The notes: a model not told the origin generated them from the sequence alone. DNA of 36,276 nt from Bacillota bacterium (GCA_023400235.1 JAEXFI010000032.1:1-36276), one strand, 5' to 3'. Shown: positions 1-7,277, counted from the first letter of the stretch. Program-made: numbers and translations.

Positions 1-107
1 GTTAGCTTGAAAGATACATGTTGTGTGTCAATGTGACTTTCAAGCAGCGAAAGCCACTGCGTGCCTTTCATTACTATTTGTGTACGCGCCATGCGCGTAG
101 ATGGGAG
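1..107 (+). repeat. 107-bp structured repeat, unit 1 (type I stem)
   Basis: First unit of a tandem pair in front of obg. It can form three hairpins: H1 (5-13 with 37-45, perfect 9 bp), H2 (GAAAG-C-CAC, loop TGC, GTG-C-CTTTC, 49-69) and H3 (TACGCGC / GCGCGTA with a 3-nt loop, 83-99). It ends in GATGGGAG, which resembles a Shine-Dalgarno site. The next unit follows without a gap and is exactly the same length. Related copies lie at 34993-35053, 36111-36216 and 36217-36276. I know of no family name for it. The window starts at or inside this unit, so more copies may lie upstream. Confidence 0.9.
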
Positions 108-214
108 GTTAGCGTGAAAGATACATGCTGTGTGTCAAAGTGACTTTCACGCAGCAAAAGCCACTTCGTGTCTTTCATTTCTATTTGTGTACGCGCTATG
201 CGCGTAGATGGGAG
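108..214 (+). repeat. 107-bp structured repeat, unit 2 (type II stem), obg leader
   Basis: Second unit of the pair. H1 is kept (112-120 with 144-152), but one T-A pair of unit 1 is a G-C pair here, a paired change that preserves the stem. H3 is intact and only its loop differs. The final GGGAG (210-214) is the ribosome-binding site of obg, five bases before its ATG. So this repeat is the untranslated leader of obg, or at least its 3' end. Confidence 0.9.
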
Positions 215-219
215 ATAAT

Positions 220-1497
220 ATGTTTATTGATAGAGCTAAAATATATGTTAAGGCCGGCGACGGAGGTAATGGAATGGTATCCTTCCACCGTGAAAAATAC
301 ATAGCGGCAGGCGGCCCTGACGGCGGTGACGGAGGAAAAGGCGGAGATGTGATATTCCAGGTGGATGAGGGCCTGAATACCCTTATAGACTTCAGATTCA
401 AGAAGCACTTCAAGGCTGAACCCGGCCAGGATGGCGGTCCCTCAAACTGTTCAGGCAAAAACGGCCAGGACATGGTTATTAAGGTTCCACTGGGTACCGT
501 AATCAAGGATGAGGAAACCGACATGATAATTTCAGACCTGGTAAAGCCCAACCAGACATATGTTATAGCCAAGGGCGGACGAGGCGGAAAGGGAAACCAG
601 CATTTTGCCACGCCTACAAGGCAGGTACCCAACTTTGCAAAAAGCGGAAACCCCGGGGATGAGCGCAACCTCATACTGGAGATGAAGATGATTGCAGACG
701 TGGGACTGCTGGGCTTTCCAAATGTGGGCAAATCCACAATATTGTCCATGGTTTCGGCGGCCAAGCCTAAAATAGCAAATTATCATTTTACCACCCTGGT
801 GCCAAATCTGGGTGTTGTTCAGATTGAACAGGGCAAAAGCTTTGTGATAGCTGATATTCCCGGACTTATAGAAGGAGCACATCAAGGCGTTGGGCTTGGA
901 CATGAGTTTTTAAGACATGTGGAAAGAACCAAACTCCTTGTGCATGTAGTTGATGTATCAGGTATTGAAGGGCGTGACGCTGTGGAGGATTTTGATACAA
1001 TAAACGCAGAGCTGGAGAAATATAACAGGGTGCTTGCTTCCAGACCCCAGGTTGTTGCAGCAAACAAGATGGATATTCCAGGTTCGGAAGAGAACTACCT
1101 GCATTTCAAAGAAGAACTTGAAAAAAGGGGCTATAGGGTGTTTGGCATATCTGCCGCCACAAACAAGGGGCTTAAGGAGCTTATGTATCATGTTTCGGAT
1201 ACTCTTGCCACACTTCCGGATACGGTGCTGCTGGATGAAAGCGCAGAGGAAGTGGTTGTTTATACTGCTGAAGAGGAGAGACCCTTTGAAATCCGTATTG
1301 ACGACGGTGTGTATGTGGTAGAGGGCAACTGGGTCAGAAAGGTTCTGGGCTCTACCAATATTACAAACTATGAATCACTGCAGTATTTTCAGAGGGCCCT
1401 GAGGAAAAAGGGTGTTATTGCGGCTCTTGAGGCTATGGGCATAGAAGAGGGAGACACCGTGCGGATATTGGACACAGAGTTTGATTATACAAGATAG
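220..1497 (+). CDS. obg: Obg/CgtA family GTPase
   Basis: Essential ribosome-associated GTPase that acts in late 50S subunit assembly and in stress and growth control. It has 425 residues with the full family architecture. A glycine-rich Obg fold covers about 1-158. The G domain has G1 GFPNVGKS near 165, G3 DIPG near 211 and G4 NKMD near 282. A C-terminal OCT domain covers about 345-425. I start it at ATG 220, giving MFIDRAKIYVKAGDGG as in the family, with GGGAG at 210-214. An in-frame ATG at 208 would add only four residues and lies before that site. yhbY follows 38 bp downstream and is probably co-transcribed, a common clostridial pairing. The unusual part is the leader, which consists of the 107-bp tandem repeat. 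Confidence 0.97.
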   Translation: MFIDRAKIYVKAGDGGNGMVSFHREKYIAAGGPDGGDGGKGGDVIFQVDEGLNTLIDFRFKKHFKAEPGQDGGPSNCSGKNGQDMVIKVPLGTVIKDEETDMIISDLVKPNQTYVIAKGGRGGKGNQHFATPTRQVPNFAKSGNPGDERNLILEMKMIADVGLLGFPNVGKSTILSMVSAAKPKIANYHFTTLVPNLGVVQIEQGKSFVIADIPGLIEGAHQGVGLGHEFLRHVERTKLLVHVVDVSGIEGRDAVEDFDTINAELEKYNRVLASRPQVVAANKMDIPGSEENYLHFKEELEKRGYRVFGISAATNKGLKELMYHVSDTLATLPDTVLLDESAEEVVVYTAEEERPFEIRIDDGVYVVEGNWVRKVLGSTNITNYESLQYFQRALRKKGVIAALEAMGIEEGDTVRILDTEFDYTR

Positions 1498-1535
1498 AGG
1501 CCTGGTTTTTTATCAGTTCTTGAAACGGAGGATAT

Positions 1536-1826
1536 ATGTTAACAGGAAAGCAAAGAAGCTATCTCAGGTCATTGGCCAACAATCTCCAACCTATCTTTCA
1601 GGTTGGAAAGGGCGGTATTAATGACAATATGATAAAACAGTTTTCTGATGCCCTTGAGGCCAGGGAGCTTATAAAGGCTACCGTGCTGAAAAATGCCGAG
1701 TGTGACGCCAGACCCGTTGCACAGGAGCTTGCAGAAGCCACTCAGGCGCAGTTGGTTCAGGTAATAGGGAGCAAGTTTGTATTGTACAGGGAGTCGGAGA
1801 AAAATCCTGTAATCCAATTGCCTTAA
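1536..1826 (+). CDS. yhbY: YhbY-family CRM-domain RNA-binding protein
   Basis: Small single-domain CRM (KH-like) RNA-binding protein linked to 50S subunit assembly in bacteria. The 96 residues match the family length. The start MLTGKQRSYLRSLANNL and the conserved stretch with FQVGKGG near 25 (the GxxG-type RNA loop) are visible, followed by ELIKATVLKN and the ending region with GSKFVLYR. A strong GGAGG lies five bases before the ATG. It sits just after obg, another 50S assembly factor, so the two form a ribosome-biogenesis pair. No terminator is obvious in the 107 bp after it. Confidence 0.93.
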   Translation: MLTGKQRSYLRSLANNLQPIFQVGKGGINDNMIKQFSDALEARELIKATVLKNAECDARPVAQELAEATQAQLVQVIGSKFVLYRESEKNPVIQLP

Positions 1827-1933
1827 AATATTATGGAGCAATTATTCAGGTGTATACATATTCTGGGAATGAAGTGCTTTTTTTATGAATATACTATAAG
1901 TACTTTTATTTAGTTTATTTCCGGAGGTATGTT

Positions 1934-2203
1934 ATGCAGGAAGGTATTGATTTTAGTGAATATAAATACGAGTATCTGGATAATGAGGATATCAAAAAGA
2001 TAAATGACATGGCCCTTTTGCAAAGAGTGGGCAAAACCCATGAATTTCTAAAGCTGTGCGAGATATACCTGCAAGACGTGAAGGACGACTACGGCAAGAA
2101 GAAAATAGCCAGCCTTAGGGTGGATATAGTCAAATATCAGATGGATATTCTCATAAAGGAATGCTTTGTCCGCGGATTGAAGCACGGCCTTAAAATAACG
2201 TGA
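1934..2203 (+). CDS. small hypothetical protein, 89 aa
   Basis: I do not recognise a family. The protein is soluble, charged and predicted mostly helical: an acidic N-terminus rich in D, E and Y, then a basic stretch around DVKDDYGKKKIASLR, ending in a basic tail. It has no signal peptide, membrane segment or cysteine cluster (three scattered residues at most). GGAGGT at 1922-1927 lies six bases before the ATG, and codon use is like the neighbours, so I take it as real. It lies 107 bp after yhbY, may share that transcript, and is followed by a convergent hairpin. Confidence 0.7.
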   Translation: MQEGIDFSEYKYEYLDNEDIKKINDMALLQRVGKTHEFLKLCEIYLQDVKDDYGKKKIASLRVDIVKYQMDILIKECFVRGLKHGLKIT

Positions 2204-2212
2204 AACAATGAC

Positions 2213-2262
2213 CGGCCCGTGACGGTTATATGCTGTCAGCGGCAGTTGGCTGCCACGGGCCG
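2213..2262. terminator. hairpin between convergent genes
   Basis: A perfect 9-bp stem, CGGCCCGTG (2213-2221) with CACGGGCCG (2254-2262), lies between the plus-strand 89-aa gene and the minus-strand DUF4364 gene. The loop is long (32 nt) and can fold further. The T-run is weak on both sides, so termination is inferred mainly from position. Confidence 0.55.
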
Positions 2263-2306
2263 TGTTCAAGTTCAAATTCTACTGATGCCGGTTGGGTGCA
2301 GACATA

Positions 2307-2840
2307 TCATTTTTCGGTTAAATCCGACATTAGCTTCTTATAAAGTGCCGCTGAATTCTCGGACCAGTTACTGCATATGTTTCTGGCGTCATTCCTGCTT
2401 CCCACTGTAAGCTTCAAATCAATAAAAGTAAAACTTCCTTCACATATTTTCAGGGTTGTAATGTATTCATTCTCATTTACCGCCACAAAATCCGCTATGA
2501 CACTTGTCTCATTCTTGATTCGCTTCTTGTAGTCGGACAAGGCCTCATCTATCCGGGATTTTGTACCCGCGGGTATCAGGGAGATAAAATAGTCCAGGCC
2601 CTGTCTGCCTGCCGCTGAGATCCTGTAGGCTTTCTTATCTTCAACATCCAGCTTTTCCAGAAACTTGCCGTCACAAAGCTCGTCCAGGTACTGCTGCAGA
2701 AAGATGTAGTTCATTAATTTATTTTCAAGTATTATTTTTGTTATAATAAGATTTGAAACCGGGGCTTCCATATTATTAATAATATAGAGTAATATGAGTT
2801 TGTTTTCGGCCAGTTCTCTATTGCTCTCTACAGAATTCAT
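2307..2840 (-). CDS. DUF4364 family protein
   Basis: The 177-residue protein matches the clostridial DUF4364 family, which is usually this size and begins with a winged-helix-like segment. Here about residues 10-85 read as helix-helix-wing (LAENKLILLYIINNME, then LMNYIFLQQYLDEL, then LEKLDVEDKKAYRIS). A C-terminal half of unknown role follows. DNA binding and regulation are inferred from the fold; no target is known. It is transcribed alone and divergently from the QueG-like gene. AGGAGG (read on the minus strand) lies about eight bases before the ATG. The shared upstream region holds a 20-bp near-perfect hairpin that could be a regulatory site. Confidence 0.85.
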   Translation of the reverse strand: MNSVESNRELAENKLILLYIINNMEAPVSNLIITKIILENKLMNYIFLQQYLDELCDGKFLEKLDVEDKKAYRISAAGRQGLDYFISLIPAGTKSRIDEALSDYKKRIKNETSVIADFVAVNENEYITTLKICEGSFTFIDLKLTVGSRNDARNICSNWSENSAALYKKLMSDLTEK

Positions 2841-2944
2841 AAAAACCTCCTGAACAGATTGAAAAATAGTAAATATTCAGTATTTTTTTTGTGCTATAAT
2901 ATATTAGCTGCTTTAAAAAATATTGTTTAATTATAACACAGTAG

Positions 2945-2996
2945 CCCATGAGCCGCAACTTATTACCAGCCTTGGGAATAAGCTGCGGCTCATGGG
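2945..2996. other. 20-bp near-perfect inverted repeat in a divergent promoter region
   Basis: Arms 2945-2964 and 2977-2996 pair in 19 of 20 positions around a 12-nt loop. No T-run follows on either strand, so it is a poor intrinsic terminator. It lies between the divergent DUF4364 and QueG-like genes, so an operator or leader structure is possible. Confidence 0.75.
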
Positions 2997-3056
2997 TGTT
3001 CCGTTATTATATACCTGAACACACGGTTACAATTAATGGGAGGTGGGAGGTTGGAA

Positions 3057-3752
3057 GTGAACGATAATTTACATGAAGAGATAAAGCTGCTTATAAGCAG
3101 CCTGGGAGGTTCCTTTACAGGGTTTTCCCGCATAGAGGCGCATCTGCCCCGTCAACTGAAACAGTATCCTTATGCCATAACCTTTGGAATAAGGCTGTCC
3201 GACGCCATAATCAATGAGATTGAAGACAAACCAACCTTTACGTATTTCAATCACTATCGCTCTGTAAATGCATTAATTGACCAGATAGCCTTAAGAACAG
3301 TTCTGCTGCTGTGTCAGAAGGGGTATGGGGCGTACTCCATTGCAGCATCTCAAAGCATACCCACCTCGGCGGTTCCCTTTAGCGGAGTAATTCCACACAA
3401 AACAGGAGCAGTACAGTCGGGACTTGGGTGGATAGGAAAAAACGGCTTGTTCATTCATAAGGAATATGGGCCTCGTCTGAGATTGGGAACAGTATTGACC
3501 GACCTGGTGCTGCCTTGTGAAAATGAGCTGCTTAAAAGCCGCTGTTCCACCTGCGACAGATGTGTCAGAGCCTGTCCTGCCTTGGCCCTGACGGGGAATG
3601 AATGGCATATGGGGGATGAAAGGGAGAGGGTTGTTGATGCAAAGGCCTGCTCGGAATATATGAACCGCAATTTTAAACATATAGGCCGGGGCTCTGTTTG
3701 CGGCATATGTATAAAAGTGTGCACTGCAGGGGCGGCAGTGGAGAAGGGCTGA
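3057..3752 (+). CDS. QueG-like double [4Fe-4S] cluster protein (epoxyqueuosine reductase-related)
   Basis: Resembles the C-terminal two thirds of epoxyqueuosine reductase and related corrinoid/iron-sulfur reductases. It has the central GLGWIGKNGLFIH-type segment near residues 130-142. Two cysteine groups follow, CSTCDRCVRACP near 165-176 and CGICIKVC near 219-226, enough for two [4Fe-4S] clusters. Genuine QueG is usually over 300 residues; this one is about 231 and lacks the C-terminal HEAT-like part, so I do not name it queG. I prefer GTG 3057, six bases after GGGAGG; the longer ATG at 3036 has no ribosome-binding site. A corrinoid adenosyltransferase gene follows after 97 bp, which hints at cobalamin-related chemistry. 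Substrate unknown. Confidence 0.8.
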   Translation: MNDNLHEEIKLLISSLGGSFTGFSRIEAHLPRQLKQYPYAITFGIRLSDAIINEIEDKPTFTYFNHYRSVNALIDQIALRTVLLLCQKGYGAYSIAASQSIPTSAVPFSGVIPHKTGAVQSGLGWIGKNGLFIHKEYGPRLRLGTVLTDLVLPCENELLKSRCSTCDRCVRACPALALTGNEWHMGDERERVVDAKACSEYMNRNFKHIGRGSVCGICIKVCTAGAAVEKG

Positions 3753-3849
3753 GTTGAGGGCTGAGTTAAATATTGCCCTGTGCAGTAAGGCCCGGGCCTG
3801 AAGGAAAAATAGGTTAAGGGCAAATTAATAAAAGGCGGGAGGAGAACCC

Positions 3850-4383
3850 ATGAACACAAAAGGCCTTGTACACATATATACCGGCGATGGAAAAGGGAAA
3901 ACCACAGCAGCGGTGGGGCTTGGAATAAGGGCCTGCGGAAGCGGAATGAAGGTGCTGCTGGTGCAGTTTCTGAAAAGCAGAAATACCGGAGAGCTTGAAA
4001 TAATAAAAAAGCTGGAGCCCGACTTTAAGCATATGAGGGGGTATTCCAGCGGAAAATTTTCATGGAATATGACACCGGAAGAGCTGGAGGAGGCTGCAAG
4101 GGAAACGGCCAAAATGTTCAGCGGGGTAGTAGAGCTTGTTAAATCCGGAGAATATGGTCTGGTAATACTTGATGAGATAATGGGGGTAATGGGGCTGAAC
4201 TTTTTGCCGGTTGAAACATTGTTGGATTTAATAAGATGCAGACCCCAAGAGGTGGAGCTTGTATTGACCGGAAGAAATGCACCGGAAGTACTGGTGGAAG
4301 CCGCCGACTACGTTTCTGAAATAAAAGCGGTAAAGCATCCCTATGAAAAAGGCGTGGCCTCACGCAAGGGTATAGAATACTAA
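3850..4383 (+). CDS. cobO: corrinoid (cob(I)alamin) adenosyltransferase, CobA/CobO/BtuR type
   Basis: Transfers the adenosyl group of ATP to the cobalt of reduced corrinoids, making adenosylcobalamin. Its 177 residues show the P-loop GDGKGKTTAA near 12-21, a LLVQFLK strand near 36-42, and the Walker-B-like strand LVILDEI near 104-110. The conserved VELVLTGRNAP segment and the C-terminal KAVKHPYEKGVASRKGIEY, typical of the family, are also present. GGGAGGAG precedes the ATG. Its only close neighbour is the QueG-like iron-sulfur gene. No corrinoid synthesis genes are in view, so a salvage or repair role is plausible but inferred. Confidence 0.93.
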   Translation: MNTKGLVHIYTGDGKGKTTAAVGLGIRACGSGMKVLLVQFLKSRNTGELEIIKKLEPDFKHMRGYSSGKFSWNMTPEELEEAARETAKMFSGVVELVKSGEYGLVILDEIMGVMGLNFLPVETLLDLIRCRPQEVELVLTGRNAPEVLVEAADYVSEIKAVKHPYEKGVASRKGIEY

Positions 4384-4468
4384 AGTCTGAGACTATTATC
4401 TCAGCAAGACAGAGTTCCTTTGCACGGATTGTTCGTCAGGTTCCATGTTCCAGACCGGCAAAAGCAAA

Positions 4469-4488
4469 GCAGCCGGCAATCCGGCTGC
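4469..4488 (-). terminator. intrinsic terminator of glgA
   Basis: A perfect 8-bp stem GCAGCCGG / CCGGCTGC with a 4-nt loop lies 14 bp past the glgA stop. On the minus strand it is followed at once by a T-rich run (TTTGCTTTTG). It could also slow plus-strand transcription from cobO. Confidence 0.8.
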
Positions 4489-4502
4489 CCGTGAGGTCTT
4501 TG

Positions 4503-5951
4503 CTATTTACGCAGGGTATCCTGGTACATCTTCATATATTCCTTTGCTGATTTGTCCCAGCTGAAGTCAGCCCTCATGCCTCTTTCAACTATCAGCCTCC
4601 ACACATCCTTCTGATAGCGGTAAAAGTCTGCCGCCCTTTTGATTGTATTAAGCATGTCATGTGCATTATAGTTGGCAAAGGTGAAACCATTGCCTGCACC
4701 TGAGTAGTTATTATAGGAAAGGACAGTATCGTTTAATCCCCCGGTTTCACGTACAATGGGAACCGAGCCGTACCGGAAGGCAAACAGCTGCCCCAGTCCG
4801 CAGGGCTCAAACAGGGACGGCATCAGGAACATATCCGAGCCTGCATATATTCTCTGCGCCAGGGTATCACTGAAGGTGATATTGGCAGAAAACTTATCCT
4901 TGTGCCAATAGGCTGCATTTTCAAAAACCTGCTTGTAATGCTCATCACCCTTGCCCAGCACTACCAGTTGAAGGTCCAAGCCCAGCAGTTCTTCCAGCAC
5001 GCATTCTATCAGGTCAAAGCCCTTCTGGGAGGTGAGTCTGGAGATGATTCCAATCAAGGGCACCTCCGGCTTGACAGGAAGCCCCAGCTCTGCCTGAAGC
5101 TGCTTCTTGTTTTCATACTTCAAGGCAATGCTGTCGGCAGAATAAGCCGTGTATATCCTTTTATCTGTTTTCGGATCGTTCTTATCATAGTCAATTCCGT
5201 TAAGAATACCGTATAGGTCCACTGTGCGCTTCACTAATATATCTTTTAAGCCTTCACCGTAAAAGTCGCTCTTTATCTCCTGGGCGTAGGTGGGACTCAC
5301 AGTACTGATGGAGTCGGAATAAACCAGGCCGGCCTTCATATAATTTACACAATCGTGATATTCAAGGCCGTTTGGATTGAAATGCTGCCAATCAACATTA
5401 ATCAAGTCCGGAAGCACTTCCTTGGGGAATATTCCCTGATACCTGAGATTGTGAATTGTAAAAATAGTCTTTATCTTATTGTACCAGGAGTCCCTGTTCC
5501 GGTAGGTGGCTTTTAAGAGAAGGCTTACTATACCTGTCTGCCAGTCATTGCAATGTATTATGTCAGGCTTAAAGCCAATGAGAGGAAGCATTTCAATTAA
5601 CGCCTTGGAGAAAAAGGTAAATTGCTCCGCCTCGTCAAAGTCTCCGTACAGCTCATTTCTGCCGAAATAGTATTCATTGTCCAGAAAATAGTAGGTAACT
5701 CCGTCGTGTACCAGCTTTAGAATGCCGCAGTACTGATGCCTCCAGGAAAGGTCTGCGAATATATACCCCAAATACTCCATTTTGTCTTTATACTGCGGGG
5801 GTATGGTCTTGTAGTTGGGCATTACAACCCTTATATCTGCGCCAAGCCCGGAGACCGCTTTGGGAAGAGAACCTGCAACATCACCAAGTCCGCCGGTTTT
5901 AGCAAAAGGGAATACCTCTGAAGAGGCAAATAAAATACTAATACTGCTCAT
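4503..5951 (-). CDS. glgA: glycogen synthase (ADP-glucose), GT5 family
   Basis: Adds glucose from ADP-glucose to growing alpha-1,4-glucan in the cytoplasm. The 482 residues match bacterial GlgA (about 475-485). The N-terminal KTGGLGDV loop (18-25) binds ADP-glucose. The C-terminal GT-B half has MPSLFEPCGLGQL and VRETGGLNDTV, the conserved E-x7-E retaining-transferase region. The start is supported by AAGGAGG eight bases before the ATG. It stands alone, without glgB, C, D or P beside it. A terminator follows it. A structured RNA with its own terminator-like hairpin lies upstream on the same strand, so glgA could be read partly from that promoter. Confidence 0.97.
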   Translation of the reverse strand: MSSISILFASSEVFPFAKTGGLGDVAGSLPKAVSGLGADIRVVMPNYKTIPPQYKDKMEYLGYIFADLSWRHQYCGILKLVHDGVTYYFLDNEYYFGRNELYGDFDEAEQFTFFSKALIEMLPLIGFKPDIIHCNDWQTGIVSLLLKATYRNRDSWYNKIKTIFTIHNLRYQGIFPKEVLPDLINVDWQHFNPNGLEYHDCVNYMKAGLVYSDSISTVSPTYAQEIKSDFYGEGLKDILVKRTVDLYGILNGIDYDKNDPKTDKRIYTAYSADSIALKYENKKQLQAELGLPVKPEVPLIGIISRLTSQKGFDLIECVLEELLGLDLQLVVLGKGDEHYKQVFENAAYWHKDKFSANITFSDTLAQRIYAGSDMFLMPSLFEPCGLGQLFAFRYGSVPIVRETGGLNDTVLSYNNYSGAGNGFTFANYNAHDMLNTIKRAADFYRYQKDVWRLIVERGMRADFSWDKSAKEYMKMYQDTLRK

Positions 5952-5983
5952 TATATAGACCTCCTTAAGATCAGTTTATGCAA

Positions 5984-5998
5984 AAGCCGAAAGGGCTT
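5984..5998 (-). terminator. terminator-like hairpin after the structured RNA
   Basis: Read on the minus strand, AAGCC-CTTTC-GGCTT is followed by TT. It lies between the structured RNA and the glgA ribosome-binding site, so it fits as the 3' end of the RNA. The stem is short (5 bp) and the T-run brief. Confidence 0.5.
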
Positions 5999-6018
5999 AA
6001 AATATTACGAAAGCCTTA

Positions 6019-6221
6019 GCCGGTCGGGTTTCCCAACCACCTCCCATCCAGGGGAGGCTCAAGTTAAGTTTAGCAGAATTTGAAAATTGATACAATAACC
6101 TTACATATTAAGGCATTAAAGTTTGAGCTGAAGCGACAGCCGCCGGGCAATATTTCCAGAGGGCTGAGGCGGCAAATTGCATCGTTTGTGCCCCTGATAG
6201 GCTTAGAGCCTCGACTCCGGC
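6019..6221 (-). ncRNA. candidate structured noncoding RNA, resembling the raiA-motif class
   Basis: About 203 nt on the minus strand fold into a compact nested structure. A closing stem GCCGG / CCGGC joins 6217-6221 with 6019-6023. Inside are AGGCU-CUA-AGCCU, GCCGCC / GGCGGC (6168-6173 with 6139-6144), CCUUA-loop-UAAGG, a long-range GCUCAA / UUGAGC (6123-6128 with 6057-6062), CCUCCC / GGGAGG (6040-6057), and a 7-bp GGUUGGG-AAA-CCCGACC hairpin (6022-6038). The region is more GC-rich than its surroundings. The only reading frame across it (6070-6279, minus) has no ribosome-binding site. Size, compactness and conserved-looking loops recall the raiA-motif RNA of Clostridia, but that name is from memory and no raiA/hpf gene is adjacent. 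The rest of 5952-6427 shows only a possible TATAAT near 6313-6318 (minus strand). Confidence 0.65.
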
Positions 6222-6427
6222 GCTTTGAAATATAAGGAATAGCTGCAGAGACCAAGGTTTTTTTGAAGCTGGAGAACACTAAAAAATAAAAATAATAAAA
6301 AATACCTGGCAGATTATATCAATTTCCAGTTAACTGTCGTATAATGGTTTTGTATAGGTAATCTGTGGTAAATATATTATGATGTGCAGATTCATTTATA
6401 TAACTATTTTGTTGGGAGGTCAGACAT

Positions 6428-6724
6428 ATGGATTTAAAGGATTTATTAAAGAAGAAAAAAAGGACGACAAAAAAACAGACTGCGAAAAATGTAGCTATAG
6501 GTGCAGGTATTGGAACTGCTGTTGGCGTTGCAGCAGGAGTTCTTCTGGCTCCTAAATCAGGTAAGGAAACCAGGGAAGATATTGCAAAGACTACCAAGGA
6601 GACTCTTGAAACTGTAAAAGAGGGCTTAAGTGTCGCAAAGGAAAAGATAGAGGAAATAGTTAAGAAGGAAAAGGCTTTTATTTCCGGTGAAGGTAAGGAA
6701 GCAGAGGAAAAGGCAGAAGAATAA
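6428..6724 (+). CDS. YtxH-domain small envelope/stress protein
   Basis: A 98-residue protein of the YtxH type: a basic N-terminus (KKKKRTTKKQTAKN), one glycine/alanine-rich hydrophobic segment (about 23-43, GAGIGTAVGVAAGVLLAPKS), then the family hallmark LAPKSGKETRE. A lysine/glutamate-rich amphipathic helix runs from there to the end. YtxH proteins are often stress-induced and membrane-associated; their molecular function is not established. GGGAGGT precedes the ATG. The next gene, also a single-span protein with a long helical tail, is 85 bp downstream, which suggests a functional pair. Confidence 0.85.
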   Translation: MDLKDLLKKKKRTTKKQTAKNVAIGAGIGTAVGVAAGVLLAPKSGKETREDIAKTTKETLETVKEGLSVAKEKIEEIVKKEKAFISGEGKEAEEKAEE

Positions 6725-6809
6725 GCTGCCTTATGAATAAGCAGGAGCTGCAGGTACTAGCTGCAAAACAGGTAGGACAAAAAGCTTAAAATACGAAAGG
6801 AAGTTGTGT

Positions 6810-7190
6810 ATGTCTGTTACTTTGGACCTTAGTGTTTTGGCATGGTTTATTATTTTTTGTATCGCCGTTGTTATTGGAGTGTTTTTAATAATTTTCCTAA
6901 GAAATTGTCTTAAGGTAGTAGACAAGGTAAACAAAATACTTGACAGCAATTCTGAAAGTATTGAAAAAACTCTTGAGGTACTGCCGTCAACTGTAAAAAG
7001 TATTGATGAACTTGCCATCAGTGCAAAAGGTACTTTAGACATGGCTACATCAGTTGTTTCTACAGTTGAAGATACAGTTGCTGAGACCATAGATTCATTT
7101 TCATTTAACGCCGAGAATGTGCTCAGTATTATAAATGTAGCCAGCTCGGTGGTTAAGTCGATAATCAGCGCATTTTCATCAAAGAAATAA
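6810..7190 (+). CDS. DUF948-like single-span membrane protein
   Basis: A 126-residue protein with one strong N-terminal membrane helix (about 8-32, WFIIFCIAVVIGVFLIIFL). A long, low-cysteine helical region rich in V, S, T and D follows, with many regularly spaced hydrophobics (coiled-coil-like), e.g. KVVDKVNKILDSNSESI. This layout matches DUF948-type proteins, which often sit beside ytxH. The assignment is by architecture, not by a signature motif. I start at ATG 6810, with AAAGGA about eight bases upstream; a TTG at 6804 would add two residues. A terminator follows. Confidence 0.7.
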   Translation: MSVTLDLSVLAWFIIFCIAVVIGVFLIIFLRNCLKVVDKVNKILDSNSESIEKTLEVLPSTVKSIDELAISAKGTLDMATSVVSTVEDTVAETIDSFSFNAENVLSIINVASSVVKSIISAFSSKK

Positions 7191-7211
7191 AGGATTTTAT
7201 TCGGGGAGGAA

Positions 7212-7277
7212 ATGTTAAAAACAGACGTTAAAAGTAATCTTGCACTCATAAAGCCGGAGTGCGGAAGGATTAACTGA
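7212..7277 (+). CDS. possible 21-residue small ORF
   Basis: ATG 7212 follows a strong GGGGAGG (7203-7209) with good spacing and reads MLKTDVKSNLALIKPECGRIN before TGA. Most of it lies inside the terminator hairpin at 7218-7289. Translation would interfere with that fold, so it could be a leader peptide or a chance match. Confidence 0.25.
   Translation: MLKTDVKSNLALIKPECGRIN

Noticed and set aside
47..66. GCCACTG in each repeat, as in the B12 box of cobalamin riboswitches
   Set aside because: None of the other conserved cobalamin riboswitch parts is present; the bases belong to hairpin H2.
1..214. CRISPR-like array
   Set aside because: Units are 107 bp and contiguous, with no unique spacers and a Shine-Dalgarno-like end.
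147..764. Minus-strand 205-residue frame opposite obg and the repeat
   Set aside because: It is a shadow of obg. Its end shares HAYTN.NERH.VAFA wording with a frame opposite ruvB only because both cross the 107-bp repeat.
3747..3768. Short direct repeat GGGCTGAGTT after the QueG-like gene
   Set aside because: Two copies of ten bases with no further structure; not informative.
6070..6279. Minus-strand 69-residue ORF
   Set aside because: No ribosome-binding site and no family; it overlies the structured RNA, whose stems explain the sequence better.
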